Source of the DNA: Dyadobacter luteus | GTDB lineage: Bacteria > Bacteroidota > Bacteroidia > Cytophagales > Spirosomataceae | Reading direction: 5' to 3' | Assembly (NCBI RefSeq): GCF_003383615.1 | Contig: NZ_QNUL01000002.1 | Span: forward strand, 372,001 to 436,000 | Length of the DNA stretch: 64,000 nucleotides | Shown: one piece after another, positions 33,901-41,550 of the stretch | Layout: every line of letters starts with the position of its first letter | Position numbering within the stretch: position 1 is the stretch's first letter | The notes under the pieces: model-generated | What the model was told of the DNA's origin: nothing | The model's database searches: none | Seen by the model: only the letters and a program-made list of their open reading frames with translations | Position numbers and translations under genes: made by a program

Positions 33901-35084
33901 ACAACCTGCTGTCCAATGCCTTTAAATTTACTCCTGAGCAGGGTAGGGTAGTGGTGACGCTGGCAGCAGTGGATATTGAGGGAGAAAAAAAACTGGAGAT
34001 ACGCGTAGCTGATTCAGGGATTGGTATTCCTCATGAAGATCAGCCCAAAGTGTTTGACCGGTTCTTTCAGCATCAGTTGCCCAGCCATGTGGTCAACCAG
34101 GGGAGTGGAATCGGGCTGTCAATTACCAAGGAGTTTGTAAAGCTGCACGCAGGCACGATCCGCGTGGAAAGCGAAGAGGGAATGGGTAGCACCTTCATTA
34201 TCGACTTGCCATTAGGACAGTTCGATAAGCCGGTAGAATCAGAGTCCGGCATTCAGGAGCAACCGTTGCTCGGCGGGCCGGAAGTGGTAGCAGAGCCGGA
34301 GGTTCAGGTAGATAAGGCAAAACCTGTGCTGCTTATTGTCGAAGACAATGATGAGTTCAGGGAGTATATGCGGGAAAAACTGGGCAGGGAGTATCAGGTA
34401 TATGAGGCGCCCAATGGCAAAGCAGGTCATAAACTTACGCTGGAGCTGATTCCCGATCTGATTGTCAGTGACGTGATGATGCCGGAGATGGATGGTATGG
34501 AACTTTGCCGGCTTGTGAAAACGGACCGGCGGATTTCTCACATTCCCGTCATACTGCTGACCGCAAGAGCTGAGGATGAGCAGCAGTTGCAGGGATATGA
34601 AACAGGCGCGGATGCTTATGTGACCAAGCCTTTCAGGATGGATATTCTGATGGTTAGAATCAAAAATCTGATACAGCGCAGAGAACTGCTCCAAAAGCAG
34701 TTTCAGCAGCACGTAAAAATACAGCCCAGTGAAATTGAAATCCGTTCGGTTGATGAACAGTTTATTACAAAAGCGGTAAAACTTGTTGAAGAGAATTTAA
34801 GTAACGCAGATTTCACCGTTGAAGAGCTAAGCTCTGAAATGGCCATGAGCCGCATGTACCTGTATAAAAAGCTGCTTTCTCTGACCGGCAAAACACCCGT
34901 GGAATTTATCCGTATTATCCGCATGAGACGTGCGGCTTCACTGCTGGAGAAAAGTCAGCTTACAGTATCTGAAATTGCCTACCAGGTTGGTTTCAATAAT
35001 CCCAAATATTTTGCCAAACTTTTCCGGGAAGAATTCAAAGTTTTGCCTACCGAATACCGCAAAAAGGAACCGTCTAATAAGTAA
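30948..35084 (+). CDS. Hybrid two-component system regulator (sensor, kinase, receiver, AraC output)
   Basis: A 1378-residue one-protein signalling system. Order: signal peptide (1-25); periplasmic two-bladed propeller sensor made of Reg_prop repeats (about 30-720; recurring GLSHNQVNC, W[IV]GT..GLN.FD motifs); Y_Y_Y beta-sandwich (about 730-800; EFAALNFLHADKNHYLYTLEGF); one membrane helix (about 815-838); HisKA with H873 in NVSHEFRTPLT; HATPase (N box NLLSNAFKFTPE near 985, GSGIGLSI); receiver with phospho-acceptor D1175 in IVSDVMMPEMDG; and an AraC-type DNA-binding domain to the end (ELSSEMAMSRMYLYKKLLSLTGKTPVEFIRIIRMRRAA). These regulators bind a glycan piece in the periplasm and switch on the neighbouring SusCD genes, here the xyloglucan operon. 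Confidence 0.97.
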   Translation: MGKWLVCFFSWLICILLHVHVAFAQANDYQFARYSTERGLSHNQVNCFLKDRQGFVWIGTADGLNRFDGYSFKIFKHDPADSTTIDDHYINDLFEDPEGYIWISTHKGYSVYDPATERITSNSAGAAKRLGLPDANFSRVIRTASGDYWINHNRMGLLRYSPATKLLLHVKLRPKQNLQAGAVISDFNEDKEGNLWVVYSNGYLARINGKTFHAEYQSDLLSKRTISNSVNHRVFIDQQGEPWVYVTKAVRGLFYFDLKNNRLVEGNTSSADIRLTNNIVSAVISGPDGRLWVGTDHGGINIIDKKTLGVSVLSYNPNDPKTISQNSVMALYKDSSGMIWAGTFKKGFCNYHKNLFKFTNIRHLSSVPGSLPFDDVSVFVEDKKGNVWAGSNGGGLIYFDRTKNTFRQYLNIPGNPASLSNNVIVSLFMDSAGILWIGTYFGGLNSFDGKTFTRYQHNPSDPTSLIDDRVWEIYEDSQRRLWVGTLGDGLDLFDRSKNVFTHFRPNAPNSINSDYIAAMMEDKDGDLWIGTAAGIDVLMRETGKFVHYGHRNNDPNTLSNDGVTAINQDGLGNIWIGTVQGLNLFDKKTGRFKVYDMRDGLPDNSIVSVAIDTKENLWMGTPKGLVNLNITKRRGVIPDAVRIRVYNEVDGLQGRSFNENAALRLRSGELVFGGASGFTVFSPESLDDDVVHEGVMLTDFQIFNKSVKPGEQLDGNQILSNSISQTNQIELKHSQNVFTIEFAALNFLHADKNHYLYTLEGFNDQWFEADNNTRKVTYTNLDPGEYTFRVKMLNGKQASQDRQLKIRILPPFWKTPLAYLLYALVIAGALAIARWILLERERMSFRLVQERREAQQLHELDLMKIKFFTNVSHEFRTPLTLMLTPLEGLLKTMQSNAEVKGQLSLVHRNATRLLNLVTQLLDFKKMEVEDTGYNPERGDIVRFVREITHTFSDLSERRHIAYSFRSDSESLYTMFDPEKMSRIMYNLLSNAFKFTPEQGRVVVTLAAVDIEGEKKLEIRVADSGIGIPHEDQPKVFDRFFQHQLPSHVVNQGSGIGLSITKEFVKLHAGTIRVESEEGMGSTFIIDLPLGQFDKPVESESGIQEQPLLGGPEVVAEPEVQVDKAKPVLLIVEDNDEFREYMREKLGREYQVYEAPNGKAGHKLTLELIPDLIVSDVMMPEMDGMELCRLVKTDRRISHIPVILLTARAEDEQQLQGYETGADAYVTKPFRMDILMVRIKNLIQRRELLQKQFQQHVKIQPSEIEIRSVDEQFITKAVKLVEENLSNADFTVEELSSEMAMSRMYLYKKLLSLTGKTPVEFIRIIRMRRAASLLEKSQLTVSEIAYQVGFNNPKYFAKLFREEFKVLPTEYRKKEPSNK

Positions 35085-35416
35085 CGGTTACATATGGTGT
35101 ATAGAAATAGTACAACAAATAGATCATTAAGTTAAAGACGGGTTTTGGCGCCTTTAAAACCCGAAGAAGTAGGCCAATCGCTTTGAAATCTCCCCAAAAC
35201 ATGAATAAAAGTAGAAAATACACGCATTTTCTGCCATCAGTTTACATCTGATTCCCTATTTGTAAACATTTGATACACCTGTAGTCTCCGTTAATCAGTC
35301 ACATTTGTCCAAGAATAAATTCGATTTATACTAAAACAGTGTAGGGTATGCGACTCATATTGGAAATGTATAAGGACAATTTTTCTAACTGACCTATTTT
35401 TAAAAACCATAACAAC
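35085..35416 (+). promoter_or_regulatory. Regulatory region of the xyloglucan susC operon
   Basis: A 332-base gap with no gene. A hairpin CGGGTTTT (35139-35146) / AAAACCCG (35156-35163) follows the regulator gene without a T run. A perfect dyad GTTTACA (35240-35246) / TGTAAAC (35261-35267) with a 14-base spacer lies ~150 bases before the susC start and is the best candidate for the regulator's binding site. No full -33/-7 promoter could be placed with confidence. Confidence 0.5.
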
Positions 35417-38400
35417 ATGCAAAAAAACATGTACTTAAATCAACAGGCAAAATCGAGCCTGTTAACCATGATGAAGTTGCTTTGGATTCCCGTATTAGTA
35501 CTTGCGCTGGCTTTACCGCAGACAGGTGCGTTTGCGCAGGATTCCAAAAGAACGGTGACCGGCTCGGTCGTTTCTGACAGCGATGACAGCGGAATTCCGG
35601 GAGCAAGTGTAGTCGTAAAAGGAACGTCCAACGGGACTACCACCAACACCCAAGGGTTCTTTACATTGGAAGTAGCACCGGGCAGTACGCTTGTGTTCTC
35701 TTTCATCGGTTACGAATCCACGGAAGTGAATGTAGGTAACAAAACAAAAATTGATATCAAGCTCAAAGAGAGCATCGCTAATCTGAGCGAGGTTGTGGTG
35801 GTGGGTTACGGTGAAATGAAGAAAACCGATGTGTCTTCTTCACAGGTAACTGTTTCAGGAAAAGACCTGAGCAAAACCATCAATACTTCTCTTGAACAAG
35901 GTCTTCAAGGACGTGCGGCCAACGTAATGGTCCAGCAGAATTCAGGTCAGCCGGGAGCTGCACCATCTGTTTTGATCCGTGGTTTGAGCTCACTTACAGG
36001 AACTACCCAGCCTCTTTATGTAATCGACGGGGTACAGATCAAACCTGATAACATGAGAGATGATCCCAATAACCGTCCTACAGGTTTTTCGAACATTCTT
36101 TCCAGTATTAACCCGGATGATATTGAAACCATCAACGTTTTGCAGGGACCATCTGCAACGGCGATCTACGGAGCGGTAGGAGCCAATGGTGTTGTGATGA
36201 TCACCACTAAACGTGGTAAGGCAGGTGAAACCAAAATTTCGTTTAATTCACTTGTGACTCTGCAATCGGAACCGCGCCACATAGATGTTATGAATTTAAG
36301 AGAGTACGCACAGTTCAGAAATGAAACGGCGGCTGTCGGCGGAACTGCAACGGATGATCAGTTTGCTGATCCTTCTGTTTTGGGAGAAGGTACCAACTGG
36401 CAGTCTGCCCTGTATCGTCCGACTACATTGCAGAAGTATTCTTTGGGACTCAGCGGTGGTACAGAGAAATCTACTTACTATCTGTCGGGTGAATATTTCA
36501 ACCAGAAAGGTATTGTGGAAGGTTCTGGTTTTAAACGCTACAATGGCCGCCTGAACCTGGAAAACCAAACCCGCAGCTGGTTAAAGATTGGTGCAAATAT
36601 GAGCGTGGGTATCACAGAAGAAAAAGTAAACACTAACAACGGTGGTATCATTCAGCTCGCATTGGATCAGAATCCAAGTATTCCTGTAACAAATCCGGAC
36701 GGAAGCTGGGGGGGACCTACCTCTACGCAATTCCAGTTTACCAACCCGGTAATGATTTCAAAGATCTACAACGATTACAACCGTCGTACTTCCATTTTGG
36801 GAAGCTTGTTCGCTGATGTGAAACTGGCTAAAAATCTGACCTGGCATACGGAAGCAAACGGAAGTTCTGAGTTTTTGAAATACTATTCATTTCACCCATC
36901 TTATACAATTGGCGGATTTGTGGTGTCTCAGGATGCAGCTACTTCTACAAGATCTGTCAATACCAACACGTGGTGGAGTTTTCACACGCGTCTTACCTAT
37001 GATTTGAAGCTTAACAAGCACGCTGTCAACATCATGGCAGGGCATGAGGCACAGGAGTATACCTATGAGTCTTTGACAGGAACAAGAAAGAAATTCATTA
37101 CCAACACCATCGAAGAGCTTTCGGGCGGAGACGGATCTGTAATCTCCAACGTAAGTAACAACAGTGGCAAGGGAGCGGGATCCCGTGAATCTTATTTTGC
37201 ACGTGTCAACTATAGCTTCAACGAGCGCTATTTCCTTCAGGGAACGTATCGTATGGACGGATCATCTGCCTTTCGTCAGGGACGTCGTTGGGGTAATTTC
37301 CCGGCTGTGTCAGCTGCGTGGAGAGTATCCGAGGAAGAATTCCTGAAAGGGGTAAACCAGATCAATGACCTTAAACTGAGATTTGAAATCGGACGTTCGG
37401 GGAACCAGGGAAGTGGTGGTAACGCTATTTTCTCAACATTGCAATCCGTACCGACGGGCTGGGGGACAGGCTTTCTTGCTTCCAACTTTGCGAATGAATT
37501 CCTGACCTGGGAAAAGGATGATGTAATCAATGCAGGTCTTGATCTGCATATGTTCGGAAACCGCGTTGAGTTGATCGTGGATGCTTACATCAAAAATATT
37601 ACGAGTCTGATCACTATCAACTCTTATCCGTTTACTTACGGAGGAGACATCGCCTATTCTCCTGGTTATCTGAGTTGGCCGGCTGTAAACGCAGGTTCGA
37701 TGAAAAATAGAGGTATCGGCTTTACGTTGAATACTGTTAATATCGACAAAGGTGGATTTTACTGGAAAACAGGTTTGAATTTGTCATTTGACCGTAACAA
37801 AGTGACTTCACTGCTCAACCCGATCACACCAATATGGAATGCGACTTCTGTTGGTTTCAGAACCGAAGTGGGCCAGCCTGCAAGTATGCTGACTGGGTAC
37901 GTGGCAGACGGACTTTTTCAAAATGCTGAAGATATCAGAGGGCATGCGATCCAGACATCTAATGGTGAGATGACTGTTAATCCTGCAACAGGAACATGGG
38001 TAGGAGATACCAAATTCCGTGATTTGAACGGCGACGGTGTGATTGATGCTGAAGATCGTACAGTAATCGGAAACCCATGGCCGAAGTTTACGCTAGGTCT
38101 GAACAACAACGTTAGCTACAGAAACTTTGAACTGAACGCATTTCTGACAGGAAGTTTCAAAAATGACATTCTGAACTATCCGCGTTACCGCGCAGAGATT
38201 CCGGGCAACGGAGGAACTTTCGGCAACCAGTGGTCATCTGTAGCTAATTATGCCCGTCCTAGCAGCTATCAGGTGGGTGATGCAGAATCTGTTACGCTGA
38301 CCAATCCTGGATACAACATTCCACGTATTGCGCCTGGTGACCCTAATGGTAACAATCGTATGAACACCAATTTTATTGAAGATGGAAGTTATGTGCGTCT

Positions 38401-38632
38401 TAAAAATATCACTGTCAGCTACAACTTCCCTAAAACGGTTCTGAAAGATTTCTTTATCAAAGGACTGAAAGCATCTGTAGGTGCACAAAACCTTTTCACC
38501 ATTACCAAATACAAAGGGTATGATCCTGAAATCGGTATGGTCAATTATGGTGGTACAGTCATGGCAGGTGTGGATACCGGCCGTTACCCGTCGGTACGCA
38601 TGTACACTTTCGGATTGCTGGCTGACTTCTAA
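35417..38632 (+). CDS. SusC/RagA TonB-dependent transporter of the xyloglucan locus
   Basis: A 1071-residue outer-membrane TonB-dependent transporter. Parts in order: signal peptide (ending around GAFAQ), CarboxypepD_reg domain (residues ~47-120; RTVTGSVVSDSDDSGIPGASVVVKGTSNGTTTNTQGFF), TonB-box-like LSEVVVVGYGEMKKTDVSSSQ, plug (TSLEQGLQGRAANVMVQQNSGQPGAAPSVLIRGLSS ... DIETINVLQGPSATAIYGAVGANGVVMITTKRG), and a 22-strand barrel ending MYTFGLLADF. It imports oligosaccharides released at the surface. Its SusD partner starts 47 bases downstream. The locus carries GH44 and GH31 enzymes, so xyloglucan oligosaccharide is the likely cargo. Confidence 0.96.
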   Translation: MQKNMYLNQQAKSSLLTMMKLLWIPVLVLALALPQTGAFAQDSKRTVTGSVVSDSDDSGIPGASVVVKGTSNGTTTNTQGFFTLEVAPGSTLVFSFIGYESTEVNVGNKTKIDIKLKESIANLSEVVVVGYGEMKKTDVSSSQVTVSGKDLSKTINTSLEQGLQGRAANVMVQQNSGQPGAAPSVLIRGLSSLTGTTQPLYVIDGVQIKPDNMRDDPNNRPTGFSNILSSINPDDIETINVLQGPSATAIYGAVGANGVVMITTKRGKAGETKISFNSLVTLQSEPRHIDVMNLREYAQFRNETAAVGGTATDDQFADPSVLGEGTNWQSALYRPTTLQKYSLGLSGGTEKSTYYLSGEYFNQKGIVEGSGFKRYNGRLNLENQTRSWLKIGANMSVGITEEKVNTNNGGIIQLALDQNPSIPVTNPDGSWGGPTSTQFQFTNPVMISKIYNDYNRRTSILGSLFADVKLAKNLTWHTEANGSSEFLKYYSFHPSYTIGGFVVSQDAATSTRSVNTNTWWSFHTRLTYDLKLNKHAVNIMAGHEAQEYTYESLTGTRKKFITNTIEELSGGDGSVISNVSNNSGKGAGSRESYFARVNYSFNERYFLQGTYRMDGSSAFRQGRRWGNFPAVSAAWRVSEEEFLKGVNQINDLKLRFEIGRSGNQGSGGNAIFSTLQSVPTGWGTGFLASNFANEFLTWEKDDVINAGLDLHMFGNRVELIVDAYIKNITSLITINSYPFTYGGDIAYSPGYLSWPAVNAGSMKNRGIGFTLNTVNIDKGGFYWKTGLNLSFDRNKVTSLLNPITPIWNATSVGFRTEVGQPASMLTGYVADGLFQNAEDIRGHAIQTSNGEMTVNPATGTWVGDTKFRDLNGDGVIDAEDRTVIGNPWPKFTLGLNNNVSYRNFELNAFLTGSFKNDILNYPRYRAEIPGNGGTFGNQWSSVANYARPSSYQVGDAESVTLTNPGYNIPRIAPGDPNGNNRMNTNFIEDGSYVRLKNITVSYNFPKTVLKDFFIKGLKASVGAQNLFTITKYKGYDPEIGMVNYGGTVMAGVDTGRYPSVRMYTFGLLADF

Positions 38633-38679
38633 GCCGCGAAAACAAGCTGATATAACGTCAAATTATAAAAATATTCTGT

Positions 38680-40305
38680 ATGCAATTCAAATTAAAACTC
38701 ATAGCGGCCGTCGCAGCCTTAGGGCTTATGCAGGGATGCAGCGAAGATTTCCTGGATCGTCCGCCACTGGACGCGCTCACGTCAGGGAATTTCTATAAAA
38801 CTGATGATGAAATTATGGCAGGAACTGCTCCGCTGTACAATATCGTCTGGTTTGATTTTAACGACAAGGCAAATATGTCATTTCAGGAGGCCCGTGCCGG
38901 AAACCTGAACTCCAACGACCGTACAGCTTATGTAAAACACGCCATTCCATCTACGGATGTGAATACGCTGCTGCCCGGCTACAAATCATTTTACAAGATT
39001 ATTGCCCAAAGTAACAACGCGTACAAAGCAATCAAAGAAGCGACCGGAAGCACTGCTTCGGCAGCTGTAAAAGGACAAGGTCTGGGGGAATGCCGTTTCA
39101 TGCGCGCTACTGCCTATTATTACCTGGTGACCAACTGGGGAGCAGTACCGATTGTATATGACAACGTAGCGCAGATCAACGAGCCTCCGACACGTAACAA
39201 TATCGAGGACATCTGGAAGTTGCTGATTCAGGACTACCGTTTCGCGGCTGCAAATCTGCCAACGACTGCAGTACAGGGACGTCTTACCAAATACTCAGCC
39301 GAAGGAATGCTTGCCCGTATGTATCTGATGCGTGCCGGACTGAATCAGAACGGAACACGTAAGCAGTCGGATCTTGACAGTGCGAAATACTATGCTGAAA
39401 GTGTTATTACCAAGAGCGGACTGACTTTGGCACCGACCTATGCAGAACTGTTTGAAAGTGCTAATCACAATGCTACTAAAAACAATCCTGAAAGTTTGTT
39501 CTCATTGCAATGGATGCCGATCAGCAATCCATGGGGTATTAACAACTCTTTCCAGGCTTACTTCGCCTACGATGCCAACATCACAGGAACAGGTGATGGC
39601 TGGGGAGCTGCACAAGGTGTTTCTGCAGACCTGGTTAAATATTTCACTGAAAACCCTGCGGATTCACTGCGCAGAAAATCAATCGGGATGTTTGACAGTG
39701 ACGTGTATCCCAATATCAGAAAGGCGAATGGCGGATTGAAATACACCAGACCTGAACAGCTTTCTGCGATCAAAAAATATATCATCGGTTCTCCGGCAGA
39801 TAATGGTGGCTTAGGCGGGTTTATGTCTGCGAATATCAATTCCTACATGCTTCGTCTGGCTGAAGTTTATCTGATTTATGCTGATGCCGTACTGGGAAAC
39901 AGTGCATCTACATCCGATGCGAAGGCTCTGGAATATTTCAATGCAGTCCGCAAAAGAGCCGGAATGCCTGTGAAGACATCATTGACGTTTGAGGATATTT
40001 TCAAAGAACGCAGAATCGAAACAGTGTTTGAAGGAAACTCATGGAATGAAATTGTGCGCTGGTACTATTTTGCCCCTGCTAAGGCGGTGGCTTATACGGC
40101 TGCTCAGCACAAGGAAAACTACACCATGTCTTATCTGACAGGATCAACCAATCCGAAAAGATATAATGTGGCATATTCTGCTTCCGAGTTTTATCCTGTA
40201 ACTGCCAACACATTGTACCTGCCTTTCCCGGAAGCGGAGATTATCAACGCACCTTCATTGAAAAATGAACCGGTAGCTTTCGATTTTAGTAAATTAAAAG
40301 ACTAA
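38680..40305 (+). CDS. RagB/SusD family lipoprotein of the xyloglucan locus
   Basis: A 541-residue SusD homologue. Signal with lipobox MQGC (ALGLMQGC), then SEDFLDRPPLDALTSGNFYKTDDEIMAGTAPLYNIVW, the canonical SusD start. TPR-type helices include GLGECRFMRATAYYYLVTNWGAVPIVYDN. The C-terminal RKRAGMPVKTSLTFEDIFKERRIETVFEGNSWNEIVRWY motif is the family helix, and the protein ends in a shortened tail (TLYLPFPEAEIINAPSLKNEPVAFDFSKLKD) without the usual QNPGY ending. It forms the lid of the SusC at 35417-38632 and is followed after 18 bases by the surface glycan-binding protein. Confidence 0.95.
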   Translation: MQFKLKLIAAVAALGLMQGCSEDFLDRPPLDALTSGNFYKTDDEIMAGTAPLYNIVWFDFNDKANMSFQEARAGNLNSNDRTAYVKHAIPSTDVNTLLPGYKSFYKIIAQSNNAYKAIKEATGSTASAAVKGQGLGECRFMRATAYYYLVTNWGAVPIVYDNVAQINEPPTRNNIEDIWKLLIQDYRFAAANLPTTAVQGRLTKYSAEGMLARMYLMRAGLNQNGTRKQSDLDSAKYYAESVITKSGLTLAPTYAELFESANHNATKNNPESLFSLQWMPISNPWGINNSFQAYFAYDANITGTGDGWGAAQGVSADLVKYFTENPADSLRRKSIGMFDSDVYPNIRKANGGLKYTRPEQLSAIKKYIIGSPADNGGLGGFMSANINSYMLRLAEVYLIYADAVLGNSASTSDAKALEYFNAVRKRAGMPVKTSLTFEDIFKERRIETVFEGNSWNEIVRWYYFAPAKAVAYTAAQHKENYTMSYLTGSTNPKRYNVAYSASEFYPVTANTLYLPFPEAEIINAPSLKNEPVAFDFSKLKD

Positions 40306-40323
40306 TATTTAATACGTAACGAT

Positions 40324-41493
40324 ATGAATTTCAGATATATATTGAAGGTAGGTCTGGGTCTGTTACTGGCCGCTGGTATGCTGCTGACTTTCCAGAGCTG
40401 CGAAAACAATGATATGGACGGAGCACCGTCAATAACCAATGTACGCCTGCTGGATCCGACAAAGGCGGATAGTTCTCTGACAGCAGCTGAGCCGGGTAGT
40501 CTGGTTGTTATCCAGGGTCAGAATCTGGGCAGCGTTCTGAAAGTTTACTTCAACGACTTTGAAGCTACTTTTAATTCTGCTTTGGGAAGTAATTCCAACA
40601 TTGTAATCGCTATTCCTGCAGATGCCCCCACCAAAGCAGTAGATGCGGGTGTTTCAAGTAAAATCAGGGTGCAGACAAAGGGAGGAGAGGCCACTTATGA
40701 TTTTGTGCTAAGTGCACCGAAGCCGATCATATCAGGTCTTTATTCCGAATTTGTAAAGCCGAACGGAACAGTGGTGATCAACGGAGATTACTTCTATAAT
40801 ATCAAATCCGTGAAAGTCGGTACGACTACTTTGCAGGTACTGACAAGCTCGGTGAAGCAAATTACAGCACGTATGCCTGCCACTGCGATCATAGATGTAC
40901 TTACTGTGGAAGGCGAATTCGGAACTGTTAAAACGAGCTACAAACTGAATGATCCGGTAACGGGAAACATGATTAATTTCGACGTACCTGCTACAACCTG
41001 GGGATCGGATGTTTGTTATGGTGCTGCTCCGATCATTGCCGCAACTGATGCCGGCGCGATTTCCGGAAAGTACTCCCGTATTAAGGAAACCAACCTTCCT
41101 AAGACAGGATATAGTGACAACTGGATATTTGCAACCTGTTACTTTGAATTCAAATTGCCTGCAGGGAGTGCTCTGAGCAACCATTTCAAGTTTGAGCATA
41201 ATATTGCCGAGCCATGGAAAGCGGGTAAATATGATATTACCATCACTGCTGACGGTAAAGAGTATGCTTATTCTTATCAGCCATGGAATACTACCGAATT
41301 CTCTGCAACGGGTTATCAAACCAACGGTTGGAAAACTGCCGTTATTGATCTTGGTGAGTTCAAGAATTCAACCGGAGGGAGCATTGGTGATATCTCAAAA
41401 ATTACAGATTTGAAAGTATTGTTCAATACGCCTGATGTGACGATTGCTTCATTTAACGGAAGTGTCGACAACTTCCGTATTGTCAGGAAATAG
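40324..41493 (+). CDS. Surface glycan-binding lipoprotein (SGBP-B type) with IPT/TIG domains
   Basis: A 389-residue lipoprotein (lipobox FQSC, residue ~27). Two or three IPT/TIG-type immunoglobulin-like domains follow (PSITNVRLLDPTKADSSLTAAEPGSLVVIQGQNLGSVLKVYFND; PKPIISGLYSEFVKPNGTVVINGDYFYNIKSVKVG), then a C-terminal beta-sandwich (~215-389; NMINFDVPATTWGSDVCYGAAPII ... NWIFATCYFEFKLPAGSALSNHFKFEHN) matching the xyloglucan-binding domain of SGBP-B proteins. Such proteins stand off from the membrane on Ig domains and hold the polymer close to SusD. Third gene of the operon; a terminator follows directly. Confidence 0.88.
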   Translation: MNFRYILKVGLGLLLAAGMLLTFQSCENNDMDGAPSITNVRLLDPTKADSSLTAAEPGSLVVIQGQNLGSVLKVYFNDFEATFNSALGSNSNIVIAIPADAPTKAVDAGVSSKIRVQTKGGEATYDFVLSAPKPIISGLYSEFVKPNGTVVINGDYFYNIKSVKVGTTTLQVLTSSVKQITARMPATAIIDVLTVEGEFGTVKTSYKLNDPVTGNMINFDVPATTWGSDVCYGAAPIIAATDAGAISGKYSRIKETNLPKTGYSDNWIFATCYFEFKLPAGSALSNHFKFEHNIAEPWKAGKYDITITADGKEYAYSYQPWNTTEFSATGYQTNGWKTAVIDLGEFKNSTGGSIGDISKITDLKVLFNTPDVTIASFNGSVDNFRIVRK

Positions 41494-41505
41494 TGCTTCT
41501 TTCTG

Positions 41506-41533
41506 CTGCCTTCTCTGTCTCCGGAGAAGGCAG
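41506..41533 (+). terminator. Strong intrinsic terminator between the binding protein and GH44
   Basis: Perfect 10-base GC-rich stem CTGCCTTCTC (41506-41515) / GAGAAGGCAG (41524-41533), eight-base loop, followed by TTTTAATTTTCTTTT. It is 12 bases past the binding-protein stop and 18 bases before the GH44 ATG, whose leader is made of the U-tract. Transcription of the enzymes must read through it or start nearby. Confidence 0.88.
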
Positions 41534-41550
41534 TTTTAATTTTCTTTTGT

